A DNA stretch of 64,000 nucleotides from Virgibacillus sp. 7505 (GTDB lineage Bacteria; Bacillota; Bacilli; Bacillales; Amphibacillaceae): contig NZ_NPBF01000026.1 in the NCBI RefSeq assembly GCF_002272135.1, positions 26,223 to 90,222 of the forward strand, in the 5' to 3' direction. The position numbers and the translations under genes are program-made. Each line of letters opens with the position of its first letter. The first letter of the stretch is position 1. This document shows, piece after piece, positions 18,098 to 26,147 of the stretch. The notes under the pieces are model-generated. The model saw nothing but the letters and a program-made list of their open reading frames with translations. It had not been told where the DNA came from and made no database searches.

Positions 18098-20278
18098 ATA
18101 GCAAAACTTCTATATAGGTTAGGGAAATGGGCAGTAAACTATAAAAAAAGCGTCGTATTCGGAGCTTTGGCACTTCTTATTGCCTTAGCTATCGTAACAG
18201 TCAGCTTGGGAACGGCATTTAATGAGGATTTGAGTATACCCAATACACCGGCGGAAGAAGCCAATGATTTGCTGAGAGATGCATTCCCTGATTCAGAAGC
18301 GGGAGCGCAAGTACAGGTTGTTTTCAAAGCCTCGGATGGTGAGGCACTCGATTCGGAAGCATCCAATAAAGTTATTACAGATATGCTGAACAGCATCCAA
18401 GAAGATGATTCGGATGTTGTCTCCGTAGCAACACCAGTTCAGCTGCAAAATCTGAATGAAGATAAAACGGTCGGTTACGGTACTGTTACTTTCAAGGATG
18501 AAGCAGCAGAAGTAACACAAGAGTCGATCGATAATGTGACGGAGAAAGTCGAAGAAGCACGCGATGCAGGAATCCAGACAGAATTGACTGGGGACGTAGA
18601 ATTCTCTGGCATGCATTTGGGTGCAGGGGAGATTGTCGGAATCATTGTTGCCTTCCTTGTGCTTGCAGTGACGTTCACTAGCTTCTTGGCGGCAGGTATG
18701 CCAATTCTATCAGCATTGATTGGATTGGGAATAAGCTTGCTGACAATCGTGATCGGTTCCAACTTCTTTGAAATGCAGAATGTCTCGCTGACGCTGGCAG
18801 CGATGCTCGGTATTGCGGTAGGAATAGATTACGCTTTATTCATCATGACTCGATTCAGACAGCAGCTGGCTGAGGGTAATTCTGTCAAGGAGTCAGTGGC
18901 TATTGCTATAGGTACTTCCGGCAGTGCCGTTGTATTCGCAGGATTGACAGTTATTATCGGTCTGTTGGGACTTGCTGTAACAGGAATTCCATTCTTGACT
19001 GTAATGGGAGTAGCGGCTTCCATCAGTATCCTGTTGTCTGTAATAGTATCGATTACGGTACTGCCTGCTATCCTTGGAATGCTTGGTCACAGAATTGCTC
19101 CTTCTAAAGGAAATCGACTCCTTAAGAAAATCACGCGGACGACAGAAAGCAAGCCTGGCAGCAATAAATGGGGTAAATTTGTTACGAGACGGCCATTGCT
19201 TGTTACATTACTTGCTGTAGCAATCCTTTTGGTTATTGCTATTCCATTCACACATATGAATCTAGGTCTCCCGGATGACGGAACTGCAAAACAAGAGGAT
19301 ACAACAGAACGGAAAGCTTACGATATACTGGCGGATGCTTATGGCGAAGGCTTCCATTCTACCTTAGTCGTTGCTGCTAAAATCGATGATGATGAAAATA
19401 TCGAAGAAGTCCAACAGGATTTACAAGGAGTCAGCCAGGATATCAGCGAGCTGGATGACGTAAAAACAGTCACCCCAGCAATGCCGAATGAAGCCGGGGA
19501 TGTATTTATCATAAGTGTGACACCGGAAACCGGACCAAATGACCAGGAAACAAAAGATATCGTAAATGAAATCAGGAACTTGTCCAATGAAGATATGGAA
19601 TTGCTTGTCACAGGTACTGCTGCCGTCAATATTGATATTGCACAGAAACTGAACGATGCACTGCCAATCTTCGCATTACTAATCGTGGGGCTTGCATATG
19701 TCCTTCTTGTGCTAGTATTCAGATCTATTCTTCTGCCGCTTAAAGCAGTTCTAGGATTCCTGCTTTCCATCGGTGCAACATTAGGGTTTGTTACGTTTGT
19801 TGTTCAGGACGGGAACATGATCAACCTGTTCGGATTTCCAGGAGAAAGTCCGATACTGGCCTTCCTGCCTATCATTGCGATTGGTATCCTATTCGGTTTA
19901 GCGATGGACTATGAAGTATTCCTTGTAAGCCGGATGCGCGAGGTGTACTCCCAAACTCGTGATCCGAAAGAAGCGATACTTGCGGGTATGCGAGATAGTG
20001 GTAAGGTTGTCGTTGCAGCTGGATTGATTATGATGTCGGTATTCGTCGGCTTTATGGTTACTCCTGATGCGATGATTAAATCAATCGGGATGGCACTGAC
20101 ATTTGGTGTCCTATTCGATGCCTTCGTTGTACGGATGACAATCGTTCCGGCTGTTATGTCCATAATGGGCAATGCGGCGTGGTATATGCCGAAATGGCTC
20201 GATAAGATTTTACCGAACATTGATATAGAAGGGGAAGCACTCCTTCATGATAAAGAAAAGGAAAGAAAAACAAGCTGA
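18098..20278 (+). CDS. MMPL/RND-family exporter (YdfJ-like), apparent ATA start
   Basis: A 12-helix transporter of the MMPL group, probably exporting lipids or hydrophobic drugs by proton motive force. Two repeats are visible, each with an outside domain followed by a helix bundle (GIAVGIDYALFIMTRFRQQL and FGLAMDYEVFLVSRMREVY). The frame is open upstream of the first standard start (TTG 18167), and the residues there, AKLLYRLGKWAVNYKKSVV, are the normal N-terminus of this family. A strong GGAGGAG (18085-18091) sits six bases before ATA 18098, so ATA seems to be the start codon, giving 726 residues. If ATA does not initiate, the protein would lose its first cytoplasmic segment. Control is expected from the divergent TetR. 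Confidence 0.85.
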   Translation: MAKLLYRLGKWAVNYKKSVVFGALALLIALAIVTVSLGTAFNEDLSIPNTPAEEANDLLRDAFPDSEAGAQVQVVFKASDGEALDSEASNKVITDMLNSIQEDDSDVVSVATPVQLQNLNEDKTVGYGTVTFKDEAAEVTQESIDNVTEKVEEARDAGIQTELTGDVEFSGMHLGAGEIVGIIVAFLVLAVTFTSFLAAGMPILSALIGLGISLLTIVIGSNFFEMQNVSLTLAAMLGIAVGIDYALFIMTRFRQQLAEGNSVKESVAIAIGTSGSAVVFAGLTVIIGLLGLAVTGIPFLTVMGVAASISILLSVIVSITVLPAILGMLGHRIAPSKGNRLLKKITRTTESKPGSNKWGKFVTRRPLLVTLLAVAILLVIAIPFTHMNLGLPDDGTAKQEDTTERKAYDILADAYGEGFHSTLVVAAKIDDDENIEEVQQDLQGVSQDISELDDVKTVTPAMPNEAGDVFIISVTPETGPNDQETKDIVNEIRNLSNEDMELLVTGTAAVNIDIAQKLNDALPIFALLIVGLAYVLLVLVFRSILLPLKAVLGFLLSIGATLGFVTFVVQDGNMINLFGFPGESPILAFLPIIAIGILFGLAMDYEVFLVSRMREVYSQTRDPKEAILAGMRDSGKVVVAAGLIMMSVFVGFMVTPDAMIKSIGMALTFGVLFDAFVVRMTIVPAVMSIMGNAAWYMPKWLDKILPNIDIEGEALLHDKEKERKTS

Positions 20279-20282
20279 TTAG

Positions 20283-20321
20283 GAAAAGAGATGCTCTCAC
20301 GGAGAGCGTCTCTTTCTTTTT
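20283..20321 (+). terminator. Rho-independent terminator after the MMPL gene
   Basis: AAGAGATGCTCTC pairs with GAGAGCGTCTCTT (one G-T pair) over a 3-base loop, then a T-rich tail. Confidence 0.85.
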
Positions 20322-20439
20322 ACAGACAATGTTCATAAAGATATACTGAGAACCTGACCAATCCTGCTAAAATGGAAACAGGGCAGGCCGTCTTCTGTCG
20401 TCATAACATTCTGTGCAGCAAGAAGAAAGGAACGTTAAC

Positions 20440-21204
20440 ATGCAGCCACTGACACATGAGAATCTATCGCAGCTTAAAGAACTGAAAACAGAACTTACAA
20501 GATTTACTGCCGTATACAAATTCGCTCTGGATGAAGTGAATACGAAAATCAATATCTTAAAAGAAGAATTTTCTATTATTCATGATTACAATCCAATCGA
20601 ACACTGCAGTTCACGATTGAAATCACCAGAAAGTATTCTGAAGAAGATCTTTAAAAAGAATATAGATTTTTCATTGGAAGCAATAAAGGAAAATATTAAA
20701 GATATTGCTGGGATTAGAATCACTTGTTCGTTTAAGTCTGATATCTATGCATTGAGCGAAATGATTGAAAAACAAAAAGATATCGAAGTAATAGAAAGAA
20801 AAGATTATATAAAGAACCCAAAGCCAAATGGCTACCAAAGTCTGCACCTCATCGTGAAAGTACCCGTCTTTTTGTCGGACCGGGAAGAAAGCGTGTGTGT
20901 GGAGATACAAATAAGAACAATCGCTATGGATTTTTGGGCAAGTCTTGAACACAAAATATACTATAAATATGAGAAAGATATACCCAGCCGGCTGGCAAGC
21001 GAGTTAAAAGCAGCGGCTGATTCTGCGTCCGCATTGGATGATAAGATGGAGAAAATCCATAATGAAGTGAAAGAGCTTAAGAATGAAAGCTTAAGCGAAC
21101 AATTAGATGAAGTTCTCGATTTAAGCAGTTTGACTGCAACCCGGGACAAGATTATGCAGGGAATACTGCAGCAGCTAATAGATAAGCCAAAGAAACTAAA
21201 CTAA
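20440..21204 (+). CDS. relP: Small alarmone synthetase RelP (YwaC/SAS2 type)
   Basis: A single-domain (p)ppGpp synthetase without hydrolase or regulatory domains. It follows B. subtilis YwaC closely: YKFALDEVNTKI, NPIEHCSSRLKSPESI, DIAGIRITCSF, the G-loop PNGYQSLHL and EIQIRTIAMDFWASLEHKIYYK. It transfers pyrophosphate from ATP to GDP or GTP. YwaC is about 210 residues; this protein is 254, with an extra charged helical tail (ELKNESLSEQLDEVLDL and on). ATG 20440 has GAAAGGAACG upstream; a GTG at 20413 lacks such a site. Expression of RelP in relatives responds to cell-wall stress, which is not visible here. Confidence 0.92.
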   Translation: MQPLTHENLSQLKELKTELTRFTAVYKFALDEVNTKINILKEEFSIIHDYNPIEHCSSRLKSPESILKKIFKKNIDFSLEAIKENIKDIAGIRITCSFKSDIYALSEMIEKQKDIEVIERKDYIKNPKPNGYQSLHLIVKVPVFLSDREESVCVEIQIRTIAMDFWASLEHKIYYKYEKDIPSRLASELKAAADSASALDDKMEKIHNEVKELKNESLSEQLDEVLDLSSLTATRDKIMQGILQQLIDKPKKLN

Positions 21205-21207
21205 TTG

Positions 21208-21248
21208 AAAAAGGTCCGTTCATGTAATTTGATGAATGGACCTTTTCT
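21208..21248 (+). terminator. Rho-independent terminator after relP
   Basis: AAAAAGGTCC...TTCAT pairs with ATGAA...GGACCTTTT around a short loop, with T-rich end. Confidence 0.85.
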
Positions 21249-21269
21249 TTATCTGTATTAAAATATTAA

Positions 21270-21515
21270 CTATTTCCGAGAGGTTTTCTGCATGTTCCTA
21301 AGTTGACCCAATTCCCACTTTACATTTACAATTGGGGAACCATTGTAGATGGCGTTTAAGGTGGCAGTTATAATATCCAGTTCTTCCTGTTGTATGGTGT
21401 TTCCTGACAACAGATTTTCAAGCCATGATTGAATTTTAATAGGAGCTATATTGCCGGCAATTCCGTCGTCTTGAAATGCCGTAGGTACAGCGATATGATA
21501 GTTTTTCTTCAACAA
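21270..21515 (-). pseudogene. Possible remnant of a dihydrodipicolinate-synthase-family gene
   Basis: An 81-codon frame starting at TTG 21515 with AGGATGAG upstream. The first residues, KKNYHIAVPTAFQDDG, look like the N-terminus of DHDPS-family aldolases. They pass without the expected catalytic core into WLENLLSGNTIQQEELDIIT, which resembles a different part of such a protein. The simplest reading is an internal deletion that fused two ends. The intact family is about 300 residues. A short unrelated real gene cannot be excluded. Confidence 0.4.
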
Positions 21516-21618
21516 GGGCTAACTCATCCTGATAAATTATAAGGATCTGCTGCTCCACCATAACCTAGTTCATCAAGATTTATATAGAAGATAATTGGGC
21601 AGAAAAAACCTCATCATT

Positions 21619-21634
21619 TTGAAAGCGTTTACAT
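21619..21634. promoter_or_regulatory. Catabolite-responsive element (cre) before the PTS gene
   Basis: TTGAAAGCGTTTACAT matches the cre consensus WTGNAANCGNWWNCAW at every defined position and lies 33 bases before the EIIC start. CcpA repression of the PTS gene is expected. Confidence 0.85.
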
Positions 21635-21667
21635 AAACTGCTGTAAATCCGCTGAGGAGGTACAGTC

Positions 21668-22981
21668 ATGAGTAAAGTGAATCAGTTCCTGGAGGAGAAA
21701 GTAATGCCAGTTGCTGCGAAGGTAGCGCAGCAGCGACACTTGAATGCACTCCGTGATGGACTTATTTTATCAATGCCGCTTATCATCATCGGTTCTTTCT
21801 TTTTAATTCTTGCCAATTTCCCGATACAGCCGTATATGGATTTCCTAGCTGAGCGGCCGCAGCTTAAGGAGAGCTTATTGTACCCATATCGCGGCACGTT
21901 TGAATTGATGACTTTGATTGCCGTTTTTGGGATCGGCTATCGTTTGGCTGAGTCATATAAAGTGGATCCTCTTGCGGCTGGTGCTGTATCTTTATCAGCA
22001 TATTTCGTCGGCACACCATATGTAACGTATATAATAGGCAAGACACCAGAAGGCGTGGATATTACCGAAACAGCGTATCAGACAGCGATGTTCACAAGTA
22101 AGGGACTATTCGTGGGGATGCTGATTGCGCTGCTTTGTACAGAAATTTATCGATTCATTGTACAGCGCAATTTGGTCATCAAGCTGCCAGATGGAGTACC
22201 GCCGGCAGTCGCTCGCTCTTTTACCGCTTTGATACCAGGATTCTTTGCCATCATAGCTATCTGGGTTATCCGCTTACTCGTGGAAAACGTCGGTTCATTC
22301 GGCAGTATCCACAACGTCATCACTGTACTGCTTCAAAAACCGCTCACATCCATCGGAACGAGTCTTGCTGGTACACTGATTATTTTCTTATTGATCACAT
22401 TGCTTTGGAGTACTGGTTTACATGGAGCGACAATTGTCGGGGCAGTAACAGGGCCAATTTGGCTGACGTTGACAGCAGAAAACGCCAAATCCTTCGAGCT
22501 TGGCGAACCTGTTCAGCATATCGTCACGAACGAAATCAATGATATTGTCTTTATCGGAGGTTCTGGAACAACCCTGGGCCTTGTGCTGGCAATGCTATTG
22601 TTCGCGAAAAGTCAGCAGATGAAGCAGCTTGGCAGACTAAGTATAGGTCCTGGTATATTCAATATCAATGAACCGGTACTATTCGGGATGCCTATCGTCA
22701 TGAACCCGCTATTGATTGTACCCTTTATAGTGACACCCCTCATATCGGTACTGATTACGTATTTGGCTATGGACTGGGGAATCGTTGCAAAGCCAATCGG
22801 AATCGTACCTCCGTGGACAATGCCGCCTATATTACAAGGCTATTTGATTACGGGCAGCATATCCGGTGCAATTCTGCAGATTGTCATTCTAATTCTATCC
22901 TTCCTTATTTATTACCCATTTTTCCGACTGTGGGATAAACAAAAAGCAGCGGAAGAAAGAGCAGGAGGAGAAGAGCAGTAA
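21668..22981 (+). CDS. PTS system cellobiose-family EIIC permease
   Basis: The membrane subunit of a lactose/cellobiose-type phosphotransferase system, 437 residues. Family signatures are LRDGLILSMPLIIIGSFFLI, the substrate loop FIGGSGTTLGLVLAML and GPGIFNINEPVLFGMPIVMNP. B. subtilis LicC and GmuC are similar. It would carry a beta-glucoside or related sugar. No EIIA, EIIB or glycosidase gene is nearby, so it must use partners encoded elsewhere or be an orphan. AGGAGGT lies seven bases before the ATG, and a perfect cre box marks it as carbon-repressed. A hairpin overlaps the stop codon. Confidence 0.9.
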   Translation: MSKVNQFLEEKVMPVAAKVAQQRHLNALRDGLILSMPLIIIGSFFLILANFPIQPYMDFLAERPQLKESLLYPYRGTFELMTLIAVFGIGYRLAESYKVDPLAAGAVSLSAYFVGTPYVTYIIGKTPEGVDITETAYQTAMFTSKGLFVGMLIALLCTEIYRFIVQRNLVIKLPDGVPPAVARSFTALIPGFFAIIAIWVIRLLVENVGSFGSIHNVITVLLQKPLTSIGTSLAGTLIIFLLITLLWSTGLHGATIVGAVTGPIWLTLTAENAKSFELGEPVQHIVTNEINDIVFIGGSGTTLGLVLAMLLFAKSQQMKQLGRLSIGPGIFNINEPVLFGMPIVMNPLLIVPFIVTPLISVLITYLAMDWGIVAKPIGIVPPWTMPPILQGYLITGSISGAILQIVILILSFLIYYPFFRLWDKQKAAEERAGGEEQ

Positions 22982-22997
22982 CTGCTCTTCTTGTTAC
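22970..22997 (+). terminator. Hairpin overlapping the EIIC stop codon
   Basis: GAAGAGCAG and CTGCTCTTC form a 9-bp stem over a 3-base loop that includes the stop, followed by TTGTT. A weak terminator. Confidence 0.6.
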
Positions 22998-23149
22998 ATA
23001 GAAAAGCCTAAATCTGAAGAAGCTGTGAAAAGATAAGGATTGTGGAATGGTAACTTAGGGAATCTTTCAATATAGAAAAATTGAAATATTTGCAGGAAAT
23101 AGCACAATCAATCGAGAAACAAGTAGAAAAAGGCTATAGGAGGGGAATT

Positions 23150-23734
23150 ATGACGACGTCGTACGAGGCATTAGTGGCAGAGATGGAACGCATTTCGACA
23201 GTGATACAGAAGTTTCCGGAAAATCTGCAAGGCAAGGTTTTCGACATAATGGTAAAGAGCTATCTTGGGGAGCAAGGTTTTGGATATGAAGCGGCAGCAG
23301 CAGAGGAACCAGAAACAGAAACAGTACAGCACATATCGGTCGTCGACTCCAATCGAGTCCAATCAATCAAGAAGCGTCCGATCCGCCGGAATAAGGACTC
23401 CTATAGCATGGTGAAAGATCTTGACCTGCTAGGTAAAAGCGGTGTGGAACCATTCCGTGATTTCCTGGAGCGATATGAAGTGAATTCTAATATCAAGTTC
23501 AATACAGTGGCAGTCTACTATTTGAAGAATGTCCTGCATATACCGGATGTGACAATCGATCACATCTATACATGCTATAAAAATGGCGAGCGGAAGGTGC
23601 CAGGCAATCTCAGACAAAGTATTACAGATACTTCCAGTTCTAAATATGGCTATATCAATATGAGTGACAATCATATTACACTCAGTGTCCTAGGAGAAAA
23701 TCTTGTGGAGTTCGAACTGAAGCAGGAAGCATAA
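23150..23734 (+). CDS. Conserved hypothetical protein
   Basis: A soluble protein of 194 residues that I do not recognise. The first 60 residues are helical (MERISTVIQKFPENLQGKVFDIM), then an acidic Ala/Glu stretch and a basic RPIRRNK segment lead into a folded region with FNTVAVYYLKNVLHI and DNHITLSVLGENLVEF. The mix of a helical N-terminus, flexible charged link and compact C-terminus suggests a two-domain protein, possibly nucleic-acid related, but no motif proves it. ATG 23150 has AGGAGG seven bases upstream; the open frame from 23081 has no such site. Confidence 0.65.
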   Translation: MTTSYEALVAEMERISTVIQKFPENLQGKVFDIMVKSYLGEQGFGYEAAAAEEPETETVQHISVVDSNRVQSIKKRPIRRNKDSYSMVKDLDLLGKSGVEPFRDFLERYEVNSNIKFNTVAVYYLKNVLHIPDVTIDHIYTCYKNGERKVPGNLRQSITDTSSSKYGYINMSDNHITLSVLGENLVEFELKQEA

Positions 23735-23818
23735 TTCTAGTTTGAAGAAAGCGCAAACAAGGAATATATAATCAGAGCGTTACTGAATCATCACAAATGA
23801 GTGGAGGGAAGTAACAAG

Positions 23819-24106
23819 ATGAAGAAAACGAATATTGGATGGATTGCAGGAGGAACAGTCGCAGTAGCCGCAGCAGCAGGTACCTTTTCATATTTAAAAC
23901 GCAAGAAGGATGATCCGGACGTGACTGGATCGAATTTGCAGGGGAAAGAGCGAGAGGATAAGATTCCTAGTCCGGATGCTGAAAAAGACGACGCAGAGAA
24001 AGGCTTGACTGCATTGGACCACCATTATCGGGAAGAATGGGTGGCTAATACAATCACACCAACTGAAGAAGAGATCAAAGCAGCAGAAGAAAAAGTGAAC
24101 AAATGA
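23819..24106 (+). CDS. Small membrane-anchored hydrophilic protein
   Basis: A 95-residue protein with one N-terminal membrane helix (IGWIAGGTVAVAAAAGTFSYL), a basic stop-transfer KRKK and a charged outside or inside tail rich in Asp, Glu and Lys that ends EEEIKAAEEKVNK. The family is not recognised; the layout resembles small Bacillus envelope proteins. ATG 23819 has GTGGAGGGAAG upstream. It lies 84 bases after the previous gene and is followed by its own terminator. Confidence 0.65.
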   Translation: MKKTNIGWIAGGTVAVAAAAGTFSYLKRKKDDPDVTGSNLQGKEREDKIPSPDAEKDDAEKGLTALDHHYREEWVANTITPTEEEIKAAEEKVNK

Positions 24107-24110
24107 ACCT

Positions 24111-24147
24111 AAGCCGGCTATGAACTTATCTCATAGCTGGCTTTTTG
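24111..24147 (+). terminator. Rho-independent terminator
   Basis: AAGCCGGCTATGA pairs with TCATAGCTGGCTT over a 6-base loop, then a T run. Confidence 0.88.
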
Positions 24148-24331
24148 TGTGCATATCAACTACAAACAAAGATATTGTGTGGCGGTTTGGAATTATTTCA
24201 AGCTAGCCTTCCTATCTAGTCAAATTAATCCCTGTAACTGTACGAAGCTATAATTTGTAAGATGTTCTTGGTTTTCCATATGTTTTATATCTATAATGGA
24301 ATTAAATTTGAGATAGAGAGGTCAAAATCCC

Positions 24332-24493
24332 ATGACAGCAATATCCTTTTATACCGTTGCCATCATTGCGCTTATTCTGGTGATTGTGATAGGAGTTATC
24401 ACCGGTATCTATCTAGTATTCAGAACGTACAACCGAAGACGGCAGCAGGCATATATGGCAGAATGGCAAGCAGCTCGGAGACAGCGAAAATGA
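24332..24493 (+). CDS. Single-helix membrane microprotein (53 aa)
   Basis: A short gene with one long membrane helix, SFYTVAIIALILVIVIGVIT and on, followed by a strongly basic tail (RTYNRRRQQA ... RRQRK). The ATG follows GAGAGG by eleven bases. Its stop TGA overlaps the ATG of the acetyltransferase gene in the arrangement ATGA, so the two would be translationally coupled. The basic tail suggests contact with membrane lipids or nucleic acid, without further proof. I do not recognise a family. Confidence 0.65.
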   Translation: MTAISFYTVAIIALILVIVIGVITGIYLVFRTYNRRRQQAYMAEWQAARRQRK

Positions 24494-24964
24494 CAAAGTA
24501 TCAGATTGTACCTATGACACAGCTACAGGCAGTATCGATTGCGAACACATGGAGATATGAAGGTATCTATGCTTTTTATGATATGGACCAAGATGAAGAA
24601 GACATGGCTGAATTCCTCGACCCTGCAGCCAGAGAAGGAAAAGTTTTTGTGGTGACACAGATGGAAGAGGTCATCGGATTTTGCAGTATCGAATCAGAAA
24701 AGGAGGAAGTAGAAATTGGATTTGGTATGCGGCCTGATCTGACCGGGAAAGGCAACGGGAAAGATTTTGTGTCATTTCTGGTTGATTACATCACAAAAGC
24801 ATATCATCCGAAAAAGATCTGTCTTGCCGTAGCTGGTTTCAAGCAAGCGGGCTATTACGTTGTACGAGCGAATTGGTTTCCAGCAGACGGAGTACTTTGA
24901 TCAGTCCACAAATGGTGATGTATATCCTTTTGTACGGATGATACTGGAAAGCAAAAAGGATTAG
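24490..24964 (+). pseudogene. GNAT N-acetyltransferase with a frameshift near its C-terminus
   Basis: The first 120 codons encode a typical GNAT fold, with the acetyl-CoA motif MRPDLTGKGNGKDFV and ICLAVAGF. In the frame as read the protein then runs into QAGYYVVRANWFPADGVL and stops at 24900. One base on, the other frame gives KRAITLYERIGFQQTEYF and continues to a stop at 24962-24964, which is exactly the expected GNAT C-terminus. One extra base in TTCAAGCAAG (about 24838-24848) explains it. This is either a natural inactivating frameshift or a sequencing error. It overlaps the upstream microprotein gene by four bases. Confidence 0.8.
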
Positions 24965-25039
24965 TTGCTGTTACATCTAGATTCTACTAGGATCAAAAAC
25001 AAGCAAGACACCAATAGAAATCAGATATGGGGAATTTAA

Positions 25040-26026
25040 ATGGAGACAAAAATAACGTCAGCTATCGAAGTCGCTAAATTAGCAAATGTATCACAGTCAA
25101 CGGTATCACGAGTTTTTACACCAGGTGCTAGTGTATCCGAAAAAACCCGGATAAAAGTAATGAAAGCTGCTGAAGAGTTGAATTATCAGCCTAATGCCTT
25201 GGCTCGCGGACTCATTACTAAGAAAACAAATATGATCGGCTTGGCTATGAAAGATATCCAAAATCCCTTCTACCATGAAGTATTAGGTCTGTTTACTAAA
25301 AAGCTTAAGGAAAAGGGGTATTCCGTGTTATTTGTGTATACGGAGAATGAGGAAATCCAGCAAGAAGAGATCAACCATTTCCTAGAATACAATGTGGAAG
25401 CAATAATTGTGACTGATGCACTTTTGTCGTCAAATGTTGTAACCCGTCTTAAAGCAAATAACATTCCAGTTATATTATTTAACCGTCATGATAAGGATCT
25501 CGAGTGCCATTCCGTTGTTTGCGATAATGTAAATGCTTCAAAGAAAATAGGTGCCTACATTTACGATCTAGGAGTACAGGACATAGTATTTATCACTGGA
25601 AAAGTGAACACATCAACAAGCCGTGATAGACAGAAAGGTTTTACTGAATTCTTTAAAGACAAAAATACTGACATCACTATTTTGGAAGGCGATTACACCT
25701 ACGAGAAATCTTTTTTTCTTACACGGGATCTGATTCAAAAAGGTAATACGCCGGAGGTAATATTCGGTGCAAATGATATAACAGCATTAGGAGCATTAGA
25801 TGCCTTGAAAGAATGCAGCGTTCACGTACCTGAACAAACAATGGTTATTGGTTTTGATGATATAAAGATGTCTTCTTGGCCCAATTACTCTTTGTCTACT
25901 TGGGCCCAGCCAATCAAGGAAATGGTAGAAACAACAATTGAATTGATTACACGGAAAGAAGAAAAGCATGGGCCCGAATTCATCAAATTAGAGGGAAAGT
26001 TCATTCGCAGGACAACAACAAGATAA
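25040..26026 (+). CDS. LacI-family transcriptional regulator
   Basis: A 328-residue regulator with the LacI helix-turn-helix at residues 8-30 (AIEVAKLANVSQSTVSRVF), the hinge ALARGLITKKTNMIGL and a periplasmic-binding-protein-like sensor domain (FGANDITALGALDALKE, MVIGFDDIKMSSWPNYSLS). It is upstream of, and in the same direction as, a HisD-like dehydrogenase and a GntP permease. Two palindromes with the central CG typical of LacI operators lie just before those genes. The inferred role is as repressor of the cassette, induced by its substrate. Confidence 0.93.
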   Translation: METKITSAIEVAKLANVSQSTVSRVFTPGASVSEKTRIKVMKAAEELNYQPNALARGLITKKTNMIGLAMKDIQNPFYHEVLGLFTKKLKEKGYSVLFVYTENEEIQQEEINHFLEYNVEAIIVTDALLSSNVVTRLKANNIPVILFNRHDKDLECHSVVCDNVNASKKIGAYIYDLGVQDIVFITGKVNTSTSRDRQKGFTEFFKDKNTDITILEGDYTYEKSFFLTRDLIQKGNTPEVIFGANDITALGALDALKECSVHVPEQTMVIGFDDIKMSSWPNYSLSTWAQPIKEMVETTIELITRKEEKHGPEFIKLEGKFIRRTTTR

Positions 26027-26032
26027 AATAGT

Positions 26033-26061
26033 TTGACAAATGAAAGCGTTTCAATTAATAT
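26033..26061 (+). promoter_or_regulatory. Promoter of the HisD-like/GntP cassette, with palindrome in the spacer
   Basis: TTGACA, 17 bases, TAATAT. The spacer holds TGAAAGCGTTTCA (26041-26053), a 13-base near-palindrome similar to a cre box but one base short. Repression by CcpA or by a LacI-type protein is possible. Confidence 0.65.
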
Positions 26062-26078
26062 ACTGACTGTAATTAATT

Positions 26079-26096
26079 TTTGCATACGTATGCAAA
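26079..26096. promoter_or_regulatory. LacI-type operator 1
   Basis: TTTGCATACGTATGCAAA is a perfect 18-base palindrome with central CG, the form bound by LacI-family regulators. It lies about 18 bases after the -10 element, downstream of the expected transcription start. Confidence 0.78.
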
Positions 26097-26110
26097 TTCA
26101 TGTTAGGTGT

Positions 26111-26128
26111 TTTGCATACGTATTCATT
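26111..26128. promoter_or_regulatory. LacI-type operator 2 (imperfect copy)
   Basis: TTTGCATACGTATTCATT repeats the first 13 bases of operator 1 exactly and degenerates in its right half. The centres are 32 bases apart, about three helical turns, so two dimers would lie on the same face. Confidence 0.68.
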
Positions 26129-26147
26129 TCACTGGGAGGGATTTAGC

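Noticed and set aside
26041..26053. Firm cre box in the cassette promoter
   Set aside because: TGAAAGCGTTTCA is one base shorter than the CcpA site and is left as a possible LacI-type half-site.
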